DNA from: Mesosutterella multiformis
GTDB taxonomy: Bacteria > Pseudomonadota > Gammaproteobacteria > Burkholderiales > Burkholderiaceae_F
DNA length: 64,000 bases
Direction of reading: 5' to 3'
NCBI RefSeq assembly: GCF_003402575.1
Contig: NZ_BGZJ01000001.1
Span: 744,001 to 808,000 of the forward strand
The position numbers were made by a program, and so were the translations under genes. Positions within the stretch are counted from its first letter, which is position 1. Every line of letters begins with the position of its first letter. This document shows, one piece after another, positions 37,174-45,540 of this stretch. The notes under the pieces are model-generated. The model saw only the letters and a program-made list of their open reading frames with translations. It made no database searches and was not told where the DNA came from.

Positions 37174-37699
37174 TGGCGTCTCGCTTATCGATAGTGACGG
37201 TGAGGCGGACAGAAGGCGCAGCAGCGCTCTCCGCTCGGGTGACACGGACAAGCTTCGGGAGACCGTCAGCCGTCTTCGTGAGGAACTCAATCCTCCAGGG
37301 CGGAGCCGACAGTTCATCTCCGGGAGGCGGTGAACTGAGCCACCCCATCATTTCGGTCACAGGGAATGAGAACCCGAGCTCATTCATCATGAGCCGCTCA
37401 GGCGTCCGGTCAGAGAGTTTCTTTCCGTCACTGGTCTCGAGCGTGGTGAGCTGCGGTGAAACCGTGATCCGGGCAAGAATGCCAGTGAGCGGATGCCCGA
37501 GCTCCAGCACCGTGGCGGAGCCTGACCGCCTGAGCGTGAAGGAGCCCGTCTGGCTCTCCTTCCGTCCCCGGAACTCCGTTACCGTACTGAAGCGTCCCTC
37601 AATCTTTTCCGCGAAACTCCCTGTCTGAGGTCCCAGGGAAGAGCAGGCCGCAGTGAGCGCGGAGGCAGCGAGACCGAGGAGCAGTGTGCGGCGTTTCAT
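37163..37699 (-). CDS. lolB: Outer-membrane lipoprotein receptor LolB-like
   Basis: A 178-residue lipoprotein. The signal peptide MKRRTLLLGLAASALTAAC ends in a lipobox with lipidated Cys at residue 19; the rest fits LolB, which takes lipoproteins from LolA and inserts them in the outer membrane. Recognition rests on the pattern SFAEKIEGRFSTVTEFRGRKESQTGSF, on PLTGILARITVSP, and on position between ispE and the TPR gene, the usual betaproteobacterial place. It is slightly shorter than E. coli LolB. Start and stop overlap the neighbours on both sides. Confidence 0.82.
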   Translation of the reverse strand: MKRRTLLLGLAASALTAACSSLGPQTGSFAEKIEGRFSTVTEFRGRKESQTGSFTLRRSGSATVLELGHPLTGILARITVSPQLTTLETSDGKKLSDRTPERLMMNELGFSFPVTEMMGWLSSPPPGDELSAPPWRIEFLTKTADGLPKLVRVTRAESAAAPSVRLTVTIDKRDANAS

Positions 37700-39432
37700 T
37701 TCAGACCGAACTTCTTACGGAAGGTGGGAAGAGACTGGTCATCCGGATGCTGTGCCGCCCACTTATCGAGCTCAGCCTGAGCCGCCGCGCGGTCCCCGGC
37801 CTGCGTGAGTACGGTGAGCAGGTGTTCAACGGTTTCCGCGTCATAGCGCAGACTGAGCGAGGACTCCAGGAATTGCTTCGCCTTCTCATAATTCTTCAGC
37901 CGGTAGTAGACCCAGCCGAGAGAATCGAGGATATAGGGGTCCCTTGGTTTCAGCGTATTGGCCTTTTCCACAAGACGGAGTGCTTCCCGCAGCTGCACAT
38001 TCCGCTCGGCGAAGATGTAGCCGAGCGCGTTGTAGCCGGTGGAGGAATTGGGGCGGAGCGCGATGTACTTCCGTAGATAGAATTCGACGCCCTGCAGGTC
38101 ATTCACTTTGTCAGCCTGCATGGCGGTGCTGTAAAGAAAGTCCGGCGCATTGCCGACCGTTTTTGCGGTCTGCTGCATGGCGTCATAGGCCTGCCAGGGC
38201 TGGTTCGCGGCGTTCAGCAGCTGACTGAGCGCTGTCGTGATCGCGATCTTTCCCTCATCCGCTTTGGGCTTCGCCTGCTCAAGCACAGCAATAGCCCGGT
38301 CAGGGCGGCCGGTTTTCTGATAGATATCGGCAGAGCGGAGACGGGCCGCGACGTAGTACTTGCCGTCCGTTACCTGTTCGTACCAGCTGAGTGCATCTTC
38401 GGGACGCAGCTGATTTTCAGAGAGGAAACCGAGCCGGATATAGGCGAGATTCCGTTCATCAGCCGGGGCTTTCTGCTCAGTCTTCAGGAAAGTGCTGTAT
38501 GCGGTTTCAGCGATTTTGGGTTCGCCATTCTGCTCAGCCATTTCACCAAGCTGAATCCATTGGGTGCCGGTGAGCTTCTTCGTGGTGAGAAGTTTCGCCT
38601 GGGCCGTGAACTCCGCCTTTTGCTTCCCGGCGAGAAGGCTCTGCGCGTAGATAAGGCGCGTTGCGGAGTCTTCCGGTGAGTCCTTCAGAAACTGTTTCAG
38701 CATATCGGCCGAGGCCTGAGGCTCCAGCGGCATCAGGGCGATCGCGGCCTGGCGGATGACCGCCGGGTTCTGCGGGGCTGCCTTGATGGCGGAGCGGGCA
38801 AACCGTTCAGCGATATCGCGCCGGGCCCCCTGAACCGCGACACTGCAGATCGCGAGATCAACAGCGGGTTCGCTGGCTTCATAAGGTTTAGCGAGAGACG
38901 TGAGAAGCGGCAGGGCCTTATCAATCCTCTGGCCGTTCAGTGACGCGAAGATCTGCTGGAAAACAACAGACGGGCGGCTCTGGGTCTTCAGGTACTTGGC
39001 AAAGGCGGGTTCGGCTGCATCAAAGTTCCCGCTTCTCAGCGCCTCGTACGCGGCAGGCACCTCAGCTTCAGGCGTGCCGGCGGTAAGTTTTGACCAGAGC
39101 GCCAGCGCTTCACTCGCCTCTTTCGGGGCCGCTGAAAGATTGGCGATCGCGAAAGCCCTGCGGGCAATGCCTGGGTTCCCCGTCTTTTTCGCCTCTTCCA
39201 TCAGCGTGAGGAAGGCGGATCCTGACTGATGACGCTGCACGGCAATTTCAGACGCAATGAGACTGAAAAGGACATCGCTGGTCAGGGCGGGGTAGGAGTA
39301 GGAGTCAGCCTTCTCCGCGGCGGCCTCTTTGCTGTCGGCCGGAATTTCCTGCGCCGAACTGAAATCCGGCGCTGAGGAAAGCATGATTCCTGCCAGCATG
39401 CAGGGCAGAACGTGGGAGAAAGCTGTTTTCAT
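37696..39432 (-). CDS. Periplasmic TPR-repeat protein
   Basis: A 578-residue exported protein with a signal peptide (MKTAFSHVLPCMLAGIMLSSAP) followed by many tetratricopeptide-type helices. Clear repeats near the C-terminus include SSTGYNALGYIFAERNVQLREALRLVEKA and PYILDSLGWVYYRLKNYEKAKQFLE. It lies upstream of lolB with a four-base ATGA overlap, an arrangement conserved in betaproteobacteria, suggesting a link to outer-membrane lipoprotein handling. The specific function is not known. The start 39432 is chosen for the signal peptide; the frame is open to 39672. Confidence 0.85.
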   Translation of the reverse strand: MKTAFSHVLPCMLAGIMLSSAPDFSSAQEIPADSKEAAAEKADSYSYPALTSDVLFSLIASEIAVQRHQSGSAFLTLMEEAKKTGNPGIARRAFAIANLSAAPKEASEALALWSKLTAGTPEAEVPAAYEALRSGNFDAAEPAFAKYLKTQSRPSVVFQQIFASLNGQRIDKALPLLTSLAKPYEASEPAVDLAICSVAVQGARRDIAERFARSAIKAAPQNPAVIRQAAIALMPLEPQASADMLKQFLKDSPEDSATRLIYAQSLLAGKQKAEFTAQAKLLTTKKLTGTQWIQLGEMAEQNGEPKIAETAYSTFLKTEQKAPADERNLAYIRLGFLSENQLRPEDALSWYEQVTDGKYYVAARLRSADIYQKTGRPDRAIAVLEQAKPKADEGKIAITTALSQLLNAANQPWQAYDAMQQTAKTVGNAPDFLYSTAMQADKVNDLQGVEFYLRKYIALRPNSSTGYNALGYIFAERNVQLREALRLVEKANTLKPRDPYILDSLGWVYYRLKNYEKAKQFLESSLSLRYDAETVEHLLTVLTQAGDRAAAQAELDKWAAQHPDDQSLPTFRKKFGLK

Positions 39433-39544
39433 AGACCCAAACAAAGTAAAGTGGCTGTTATCAGAGAAGTCTAATGAATTTAGCGAAATCCGTAGCAGGC
39501 GACCGCGATTGTCGGGAAACACCGCCTTCGGAAATGGAACAGAA

Positions 39545-40639
39545 ATGCATCTGGCAGAACAACTGATCAAGTGGCAGAAGCAGCATGGCCGGCATGACCT
39601 TCCCTGGCAGAAGACCCGGGATCCGTACCGGAGATGGATATCGGAGATCATGCTGCAGCAGACCCAGGTCACGACCGTGATCCCCTACTATCTGAGATTT
39701 ATCGAGGCCTTTCCGGATGTCAGGACTCTGGCGGCGGCCTCTGAGGATGACGTGCTCAGGCATTGGGCGGGGCTCGGCTATTATGCCCGGGGGCGGAACC
39801 TGCTTGCCTGCGCAAAGGCCGTTATGGCGTCCGGGGGCGAATTTCCGAAAAACCGGGAGGCGCTTGAGGCGCTGCCTGGCATCGGGCGATCGACCGCGGC
39901 CGCCATTCTTTCCAGCTGCTGGGATTTGCCGGAGGCCATTCTTGACGGCAATGCGAAGCGGGTCTTTGCCCGGTACTTCGGTGTGAAGCGGGGTGAAAGC
40001 GAAACGCTTTATCAGAAGAGGCTCTGGGAAATCGCGGAGGAAACGGTGCCGCAGAAGGAGTGCGGCATTTACACCCAGGCGCTGATGGATCTTGGATCCA
40101 TGGTCTGCCGGAGGTCCCGGCCGGACTGCGGCAGCTGCCCGCTGCGGGATGGCTGCAAAGGATTTGCCTCAGGTGACCCTTCCGCGTTCCCCGGCGTGAA
40201 AAAGCGGGCGGAAAAACCGGTCCGCTCTTCTTCCTTCCTTGTCATCCGATCGGAAAGCCGGCTTTGGGTTGTCCGCCGGGAAATGAAGGGGGTGTGGCAG
40301 GGGCTTTACTGTTTCCCGGAAGCGCCTCACGAAGAAGAGGCTCCCGATCCGGCCGCTCTTCTCCCGGAGGGGGCCGCGGTACGGCTGCCGCTCAGATACG
40401 CGGGACGGCTGCCTCATGAATTTACCCACTACCGGCTTGAAATGCATTTCTGGGAAGGAGATGCGGTGCCGGACACTCTGCGGCATTTTACCGGCGGAAA
40501 GTGGGTCAGTATCCGGGACGCGGACGCAGAGGCGCTGCCTTCCCCCGTCCTCAAATTTATCCAGACGAGATTCGCGGGGATCTTAGATCCGCGGGAGCTT
40601 GAGCGCCCGGTGACGGACGACGACACCGGCAATGCTTGA
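39545..40639 (+). CDS. mutY: A/G-specific adenine DNA glycosylase
   Basis: A 364-residue repair enzyme that removes adenine opposite 8-oxoguanine. Catalytic E34 is in SEIMLQQTQV, the helix-hairpin-helix is ALPGIGRSTAAAIL, the catalytic Asp is D134 (ILDGNAKRV), and the [4Fe-4S] cluster ligands are C188, C195, C198 and C204. A NUDIX-like C-terminal domain recognising the oxidised guanine follows. ATG 39545 is chosen over an in-frame start at 39329, which would begin inside the upstream divergent gene. Its 3' end overlaps the rapZ end by 57 bases. mutM, often adjacent, is absent. Confidence 0.94.
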   Translation: MHLAEQLIKWQKQHGRHDLPWQKTRDPYRRWISEIMLQQTQVTTVIPYYLRFIEAFPDVRTLAAASEDDVLRHWAGLGYYARGRNLLACAKAVMASGGEFPKNREALEALPGIGRSTAAAILSSCWDLPEAILDGNAKRVFARYFGVKRGESETLYQKRLWEIAEETVPQKECGIYTQALMDLGSMVCRRSRPDCGSCPLRDGCKGFASGDPSAFPGVKKRAEKPVRSSSFLVIRSESRLWVVRREMKGVWQGLYCFPEAPHEEEAPDPAALLPEGAAVRLPLRYAGRLPHEFTHYRLEMHFWEGDAVPDTLRHFTGGKWVSIRDADAEALPSPVLKFIQTRFAGILDPRELERPVTDDDTGNA

Positions 40640-41443
40640 GAAGCGCCGGTAGAGTTCTTCCGCCACGAAAACCGAACGGTGCTGCCCGCCGGTGCATCCG
40701 ATGCAGATCGTGAGATAGTGCCGGCCCTGGGCTCTGAATCCGGGGATCCATTTGCGGAGGAACGTCTCGATATCGGACACCATTTCGAGGACCTCAGGCT
40801 GGCTCTTCAGATAGTCGATCACCGGCTTATCCTGCCCGGTGAGCGGGCGAAGCGCCGTATCGTAGTAGGGGTTCGGGAGGTTCCGGACATCGAAAACGAA
40901 GTCCGCTGCGACGGGGATTCCTTTTTTGAACGCGAAGGATTCAAAGGAAATTGTCATTTCCGAGGCAGGAGCATTGATAAACTGCCGGATCCAGGCTTTC
41001 AGCATGGAAGGCGTGAGATCTGACGTATCGAGCACGAAACCGTCCTCGAGGCTCATCAGGGAGCGTTCCTGAGCAATCGCTTCCTGCAGTCCCGTCTGAT
41101 CACCGGGTTCGCGGTTAAGGGGCGTCAGCGGATGGCGGCGTCGGGTTTCGGAGAATCGCTGAACAAGCGCCGGCGTGGACGCGGTCAGTGCGAGGATCCG
41201 GACATCGATTCCAAGATCCTTAAGGGCCTGACACTGGCGCAGAGCCGTCTGGGGAGCGGCCTTGGAGCGGATGTCGACAGAAACAGCGACCTTCTCCTGA
41301 CCGCGGTCCCTGAGAGACTGAATCACCGGAACGATAAAGTCGACCGGCAGATTATCGATGCAGTAGTAGCCGCTGTCCTCGAGCTGCCGGATGGCAACGG
41401 ACTTTCCTGATCCTGATAGACCTGTAACGGCGATAACCTGCAT
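40583..41443 (-). CDS. rapZ: RNase adapter protein RapZ
   Basis: A 286-residue P-loop protein of the RapZ/YvcJ family: GLSGSGKSVAIRQLEDSGYYCIDNLP at the N-terminus, the central FSFAFKKGIP-type segment (here FESFAFKKGIPVAADFVFDVRNLPNPYYD), and the C-terminal CIGCTGGQHRSVFVAEEL. In enterobacteria RapZ senses glucosamine 6-phosphate and directs decay of the GlmZ RNA; whether that circuit exists here is unknown. It is downstream of rpoN without the usual hpf, ptsN or hprK between. A hairpin lies in its leader. Confidence 0.93.
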   Translation of the reverse strand: MQVIAVTGLSGSGKSVAIRQLEDSGYYCIDNLPVDFIVPVIQSLRDRGQEKVAVSVDIRSKAAPQTALRQCQALKDLGIDVRILALTASTPALVQRFSETRRRHPLTPLNREPGDQTGLQEAIAQERSLMSLEDGFVLDTSDLTPSMLKAWIRQFINAPASEMTISFESFAFKKGIPVAADFVFDVRNLPNPYYDTALRPLTGQDKPVIDYLKSQPEVLEMVSDIETFLRKWIPGFRAQGRHYLTICIGCTGGQHRSVFVAEELYRRFSSIAGVVVRHRALKLPRI

Positions 41444-41460
41444 GACAAAAGACTCCTAAC

Positions 41461-41483
41461 AGGCACCTCGGGGGTCGGTGCCT
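41461..41483 (-). promoter_or_regulatory. Hairpin just before the rapZ ribosome site
   Basis: AGGCACC pairs with GGTGCCT around a 9-base loop; the AGGAG ribosome site of rapZ follows shortly after on the minus strand. It could be a remnant or a translation/processing element at the junction where other genes normally lie. Confidence 0.35.
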
Positions 41484-41506
41484 TCCTATGTCATTTAATT
41501 CTATCG

Positions 41507-42985
41507 TTAAATTTTTTTCCTCAGAGACGCGGGGAGGATTTTTTCCTGTTCACGGTACTTGGCGACAGTACGCCGTGCGACCTGGTAGCCTTTTTCCTTC
41601 AGGAGATCGGAAAGCTTGGCGTCGGAGAGAGGTTTGGCTGGCGGTTCCTCGGCGATGAGGGCCCGGATCAGTGACCGGATTGCCTTGGAGGAAACGGTGT
41701 CGCCGCTTTCAGCCGCGACGTGCGAGCTAAAGAAGTATTTCAGTTCGAAGATCCCCGCGGGAGACTGAAGGTATTTGCCGTTTGTGGCGCGGGAGATGGT
41801 GGATTCATGAAGCCCGGTGTCCGCCGCAATGTCCTTCAGCACCATCGGGGTCAGTGCCTTTTCCCCGCTGCTGAAAAATTCCTGCTGACGATTGACGATC
41901 GACTGCGCGACCCGGAGCATCGTGGTGTAACGCTGCTCCACACTGCGGATAAAAACTTTCGCCTGGGCTGCTTTTTCGCGCCAGGGCGTTTCCGCCGTGC
42001 TTTTCTTGGCCGCAGAACCGGTCAGTTCAGAGAGCTGCGGGCTGATGCTGAGGGCTGGAGTTGAAGCCGGATTTAATGACGCGGTCCATATCCCGTTTTT
42101 CCGGGTAACGAGAATATCCGGAATGGCGTACTGCACCGCATCGTTCTTGAAGTCAGAGGCCGGGTGAGGGTTCAGAGACTGAATGATCCGATAGACCGCC
42201 TTCAGCTCATCATCCGTGCAGGCAAGCGTTCTTTTCAGCTTGGCGTAGTCCTTGTGAGCCAACGCGCCAAGGCTGCCGGAAAGGGCGTTCTCCGCAAGGC
42301 TGATCAGCCGGGGAGGAAGTTCAGGAACCGATTCGCCGAGGAGCTTCAGCTGCAGCGCGAGAGACTCCGCAACCGAATAAACGCCAATCCCCGCGGGATC
42401 CAGGGACTGAAGTTCCTGAAGCGCGAGCTGCCAGGTACCAGGATCAGCCGGTTCAGTTCCGGTCTGACGGGCAAAGGTCTCCGCTATTTCCTCAAGCGGC
42501 GCCTCGAAGAGTCCGTTTTCGTCCAGTTCACCGACCAGGTAGGACACTTTTTCCTTTACCTCAGGGGCTGCTCTGAGGAAGGGAATCTGTGCTTCCAGGT
42601 GTTCCTGCAGTGTCTCGGATGTTTCCACCCAGTCAAGCGGGGAGGTGTCGCTGTTTGCGTCGCCGTGTCCCCAGGAGGCCTGGGAAAAATTCAGTTCGCC
42701 GAAGCTGTCATGCGCTGCGCTGAAGTCGCCCTCGGGATTGCCGCCCGCGTCATCACTGCTCTGAATCTCTCTCGCGTCAGGCTTCCGCACGGGTTCCTGA
42801 ACCGGGCTGGCGTGCTCTTCCTGAGCCTGAGGCTCGGTCACTTCGAGAAAGGGATTGTCATCCGAAACCCGATGGATCTCGTCCAGAAGCTCGGCGGACG
42901 ACAGCCCCAGCACCTCAATTGCCTGTTGCAGCTGAGGTGTCAGCACCATGCGCTGGCCTTGCTGGAGTTTCAGATCGTTCGGCAT
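41507..42985 (-). CDS. rpoN: RNA polymerase sigma-54 factor
   Basis: A 492-residue sigma-54. Region I is Gln/Leu-rich (LKLQQGQRMVLTPQLQQAIEVLGLSSAEL), the acidic region II is about residues 50-110, the core-binding region follows, and the C-terminal RpoN box reads ARRTVAKYREQ. It is 25 bases downstream of lptB in a conserved order. Sigma-54 needs enhancer-binding activators; none is seen in this window. Confidence 0.96.
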   Translation of the reverse strand: MPNDLKLQQGQRMVLTPQLQQAIEVLGLSSAELLDEIHRVSDDNPFLEVTEPQAQEEHASPVQEPVRKPDAREIQSSDDAGGNPEGDFSAAHDSFGELNFSQASWGHGDANSDTSPLDWVETSETLQEHLEAQIPFLRAAPEVKEKVSYLVGELDENGLFEAPLEEIAETFARQTGTEPADPGTWQLALQELQSLDPAGIGVYSVAESLALQLKLLGESVPELPPRLISLAENALSGSLGALAHKDYAKLKRTLACTDDELKAVYRIIQSLNPHPASDFKNDAVQYAIPDILVTRKNGIWTASLNPASTPALSISPQLSELTGSAAKKSTAETPWREKAAQAKVFIRSVEQRYTTMLRVAQSIVNRQQEFFSSGEKALTPMVLKDIAADTGLHESTISRATNGKYLQSPAGIFELKYFFSSHVAAESGDTVSSKAIRSLIRALIAEEPPAKPLSDAKLSDLLKEKGYQVARRTVAKYREQEKILPASLRKKI

Positions 42986-43010
42986 GTTCCGGATCCGGGA
43001 GAATCAGCTG

Positions 43011-43808
43011 TTACTGCTTTTTCCCTGTCGTGGGATAGTCGAACTCTTCGCCGAGATAGATCTTGCGGACCGTCTCGTTGTTGCTCAGCTCTTCCGGAAC
43101 ACCGGCGGCGAGCACATTGCCGTCGCTGATGATATAGGCATGGTCGCAGGTCTTGAAGGTCTCCCGGACGTTGTGGTCCGTGATCAGAACACCGATGTTC
43201 CGTTCCTTCAGAATCCGGATGATGTTTCGGATTTCGCTCACAGCAATCGGGTCGACGCCGGCGAAAGGTTCGTCAAGCAGAATGAATTTAGGACTTGCCG
43301 CAAGTGATCGGGCAATTTCCGTGCGGCGCCGCTCGCCGCCTGAAAGTGACATGGCTACATTCGTGCGGATGTTCTGAATGGAGAGTTCATCCAGGAGGGA
43401 CTCGAGCCGCTCATTGATTTCGGTCTTGCTGAGCGGCTTGCCGGCCTCATTCTTCTGCAGCTCAAGAATGGCGCGGATGTTGTCTTCCACCGTGAGTGAC
43501 CGGAAGACACTCGCCTCCTGAGGCAGATAGGTGAGGCCCATGTGCGCGCGGCGATAAATCGGCAGGTGCGTAATGTCCTTGCCGTCGAGGTAAATCGAGC
43601 CGCCGTCAGCCACGATGAGGCCAACCACCATGTAGAAGGTGGTGGTCTTGCCGGCACCGTTCGGGCCCAGCAGGCCCACGACTTCGCCGCTCTTCACCCG
43701 CAGCGACACATCCTTCACCACGACGCGGCGGCCGTAGCGCTTTCTGAGCCCTTTGGTTTCGAGAGTATGTGTGCCGGCAACGGCGAGGTTCTTATCGTAT
43801 TCGGCCAT
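43011..43808 (-). CDS. lptB: LPS export ABC transporter ATPase LptB
   Basis: A 265-residue ATPase that powers LPS extraction from the inner membrane with LptFG. Walker A is GPNGAGKTTTFYM (48-60), followed by the LptB-type YLPQEASVFRSLTVEDNI, signature LSGGERRRTEIAR and Walker B FILLDEPFAGVDP. The N-terminus is about 15 residues longer than in E. coli. lptA ends immediately before its start codon, so lptCAB are coupled. LptF and LptG are not in this window. Confidence 0.96.
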   Translation of the reverse strand: MAEYDKNLAVAGTHTLETKGLRKRYGRRVVVKDVSLRVKSGEVVGLLGPNGAGKTTTFYMVVGLIVADGGSIYLDGKDITHLPIYRRAHMGLTYLPQEASVFRSLTVEDNIRAILELQKNEAGKPLSKTEINERLESLLDELSIQNIRTNVAMSLSGGERRRTEIARSLAASPKFILLDEPFAGVDPIAVSEIRNIIRILKERNIGVLITDHNVRETFKTCDHAYIISDGNVLAAGVPEELSNNETVRKIYLGEEFDYPTTGKKQ

Positions 43809-44408
43809 TTACTTCGTCCTGTTTGCCGGTGCCAGCGTGGTGGAGGAACGCAGCTTCGTCGTATCCGAGGAGCTGGAGGAGTTGTCCTGCTTGCGGGGCG
43901 CGATCACTGTCGTCACGCGGCGGCGTTCACCGCCTGCGGTGCCGCCTTCGGCGACAGAGCGGGCGTTTCGGATATCATACACGATGGTCTGACCGGTCGC
44001 TTCATCCTTCAGCACGCCGTTTTCCGTACGGGTCAGGCGGGCATTGTTGATGAGCGTGATAGTGTCTTTTTCTTCGTTGTAGATCAGCTTGTCGGCTTCA
44101 GCATGCATCCACTCGCTGATCTTCGGATTCGGGTTGTCGCGCTGCTGCTTGAAGGTGGCGAGCTTGCCTGTCAGAACGCCGACCCGATAGCCCTTCGGCG
44201 TGATCTGCAGGTCGAGACGGTCGCCGTGCATTTCAAGCGTACCCTGATGCACCTCAACGCGGCCCGTGTAAACAGCTGTCTGCGAGACCTGGTCGCCGGA
44301 GAAATGATCGGCGGCGATCTCAATCGGCTTCGAGTTGTCTGACTGAAGCGCGCCTGCGGTAGCAGCGGCTGTAATCAGAAGAAGGGCTGTAATAAGCTTT
44401 GTTTTCAT
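43809..44408 (-). CDS. lptA: LPS transport periplasmic protein LptA
   Basis: A 199-residue periplasmic OstA/jellyroll protein with a signal peptide (MKTKLITALLLITAAATAGA). It forms part of the LPS bridge. Typical segments are PIEIAADHFSGDQVSQTAVYTGRVEVHQGTLEMHGDRL and the lipid-contacting strands that follow. The C-terminal 45 residues are Arg/Ser/Thr-rich and look disordered. It is directly upstream of lptB and 13 bases downstream of lptC. Confidence 0.92.
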   Translation of the reverse strand: MKTKLITALLLITAAATAGALQSDNSKPIEIAADHFSGDQVSQTAVYTGRVEVHQGTLEMHGDRLDLQITPKGYRVGVLTGKLATFKQQRDNPNPKISEWMHAEADKLIYNEEKDTITLINNARLTRTENGVLKDEATGQTIVYDIRNARSVAEGGTAGGERRRVTTVIAPRKQDNSSSSSDTTKLRSSTTLAPANRTK

Positions 44409-44421
44409 GGTTTGCGCTCAA

Positions 44422-44988
44422 TTATTTGCGTGAGGCGATGTGCGTGTTGACGCGGCCCGTAAGTGAAATAGTGCCGTTGGCGTAGCTGTAGTCCATGCCG
44501 CTCGCTGTCGTGCTGTCGCTTCCACGATGGAAGACAACCGGGGAGTCTGAAGTGAAGCGTTCCGTATCCGGGAAGGCTGTCATCTTCTGGGTTTCGAAGC
44601 TGAGGGCCGGAGTGCTGCCTGCCGGGTCTCTCAGAATTTTAACGTTCCCTTCAAACTCGATCGTTTTCCCGGCATCGTGTGTCCAGCCGCGGTCAGAAGA
44701 AGCGTCGACCTGAGGCTTGTTCGGCGTCAGGGTGATATAGCGCGGATGATCGGCGTCTGTCCGGTCGTCCGAATAATGGATCACCTTGTCGGCGATGACA
44801 CGGCGCACAGGGTTCCCCGCGCCGTCAAAGTCGGTCAGCGAAAGCTTGGTCGCTGTATAGTCCGGCGAGTTTTCACTCGGCAGGTATTTCAGGTCCTTAA
44901 GGCCTGACTGCACGGCGTAGAAGTAGCTCGCACCGATCAGAAAGGCGAGGAGGATGATTGCAACAATGGCTGAAACTCTTTCCCGCAT
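44422..44988 (-). CDS. lptC: LPS export protein LptC
   Basis: A 188-residue single-span inner-membrane protein: helix at about residues 6-27 (SAIVAIILLAFLIGASYFYAV) and a periplasmic jellyroll domain that receives LPS from LptBFG and passes it to LptA. SPDYTATKLSLTDFDGAGNPVRRVIADKVIHYSDD fits the family. It is five bases downstream of kdsC. Recognition depends partly on order, as LptC is poorly conserved in sequence. Confidence 0.9.
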   Translation of the reverse strand: MRERVSAIVAIILLAFLIGASYFYAVQSGLKDLKYLPSENSPDYTATKLSLTDFDGAGNPVRRVIADKVIHYSDDRTDADHPRYITLTPNKPQVDASSDRGWTHDAGKTIEFEGNVKILRDPAGSTPALSFETQKMTAFPDTERFTSDSPVVFHRGSDSTTASGMDYSYANGTISLTGRVNTHIASRK

Positions 44989-44993
44989 GTCAA

Positions 44994-45539
44994 TTACCTG
45001 AAACGGGGCGCGTCGGGATGGAAGTAAAAGCGGTCGATCAGATCATCCCAGACCCCCTGGGACATCAGAATCTTTTCCGCCATTTCCCGAACGGCTCCCC
45101 GGCCTCCCGCGCGGGAGGAAACGAAGTCGACTGACTTCAGAACTGTGTCAACGGCGTCCGCCGGGGCACAGGAGAGTCCCACCAGCTGCAGCACCGGCAG
45201 ATCCGGAATGTCGTCGCCCATGCAGGCGCACTCCGAAGCGTCCAGATGGCGAGCCTGAATGAGATCCAGGAACGCACCTTTCTTGTAGGACTGGCCCTGG
45301 AACACATCTCGGACACCGAGCTCACGAAGCCGCGCGCCGACGATGGCGGACCGCCGGCCGGTGATCACGACAACATCGATCCCCGCGGCGAGCAGCATCT
45401 TGATGCCGAGACCGTCCTTGACATCAAAGTGCTTGCAGAGCTCTCCCTGGGAACCGGTAACGATCTGGCCGTCGGTGAGGACGCCGTCCACATCGAGGAC
45501 GACCAGCTTGATTTTTTTGGTTTTGTCTTCTACTGACAT
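44994..45539 (-). CDS. kdsC: 3-deoxy-D-manno-octulosonate 8-phosphate phosphatase
   Basis: A 181-residue HAD phosphatase releasing Kdo for LPS inner core. The nucleophile motif is LVVLDVDGVLTDG near residue 12; VITGRRSAIVGARLRELG and CACMGDDIPDLPVLQLVGLSCAPADA complete the HAD signature. It is tetrameric in relatives. It lies one base downstream of kdsD, its predecessor in the Kdo pathway. Confidence 0.95.
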   Translation of the reverse strand: MSVEDKTKKIKLVVLDVDGVLTDGQIVTGSQGELCKHFDVKDGLGIKMLLAAGIDVVVITGRRSAIVGARLRELGVRDVFQGQSYKKGAFLDLIQARHLDASECACMGDDIPDLPVLQLVGLSCAPADAVDTVLKSVDFVSSRAGGRGAVREMAEKILMSQGVWDDLIDRFYFHPDAPRFR

Positions 45540-45540
45540 C

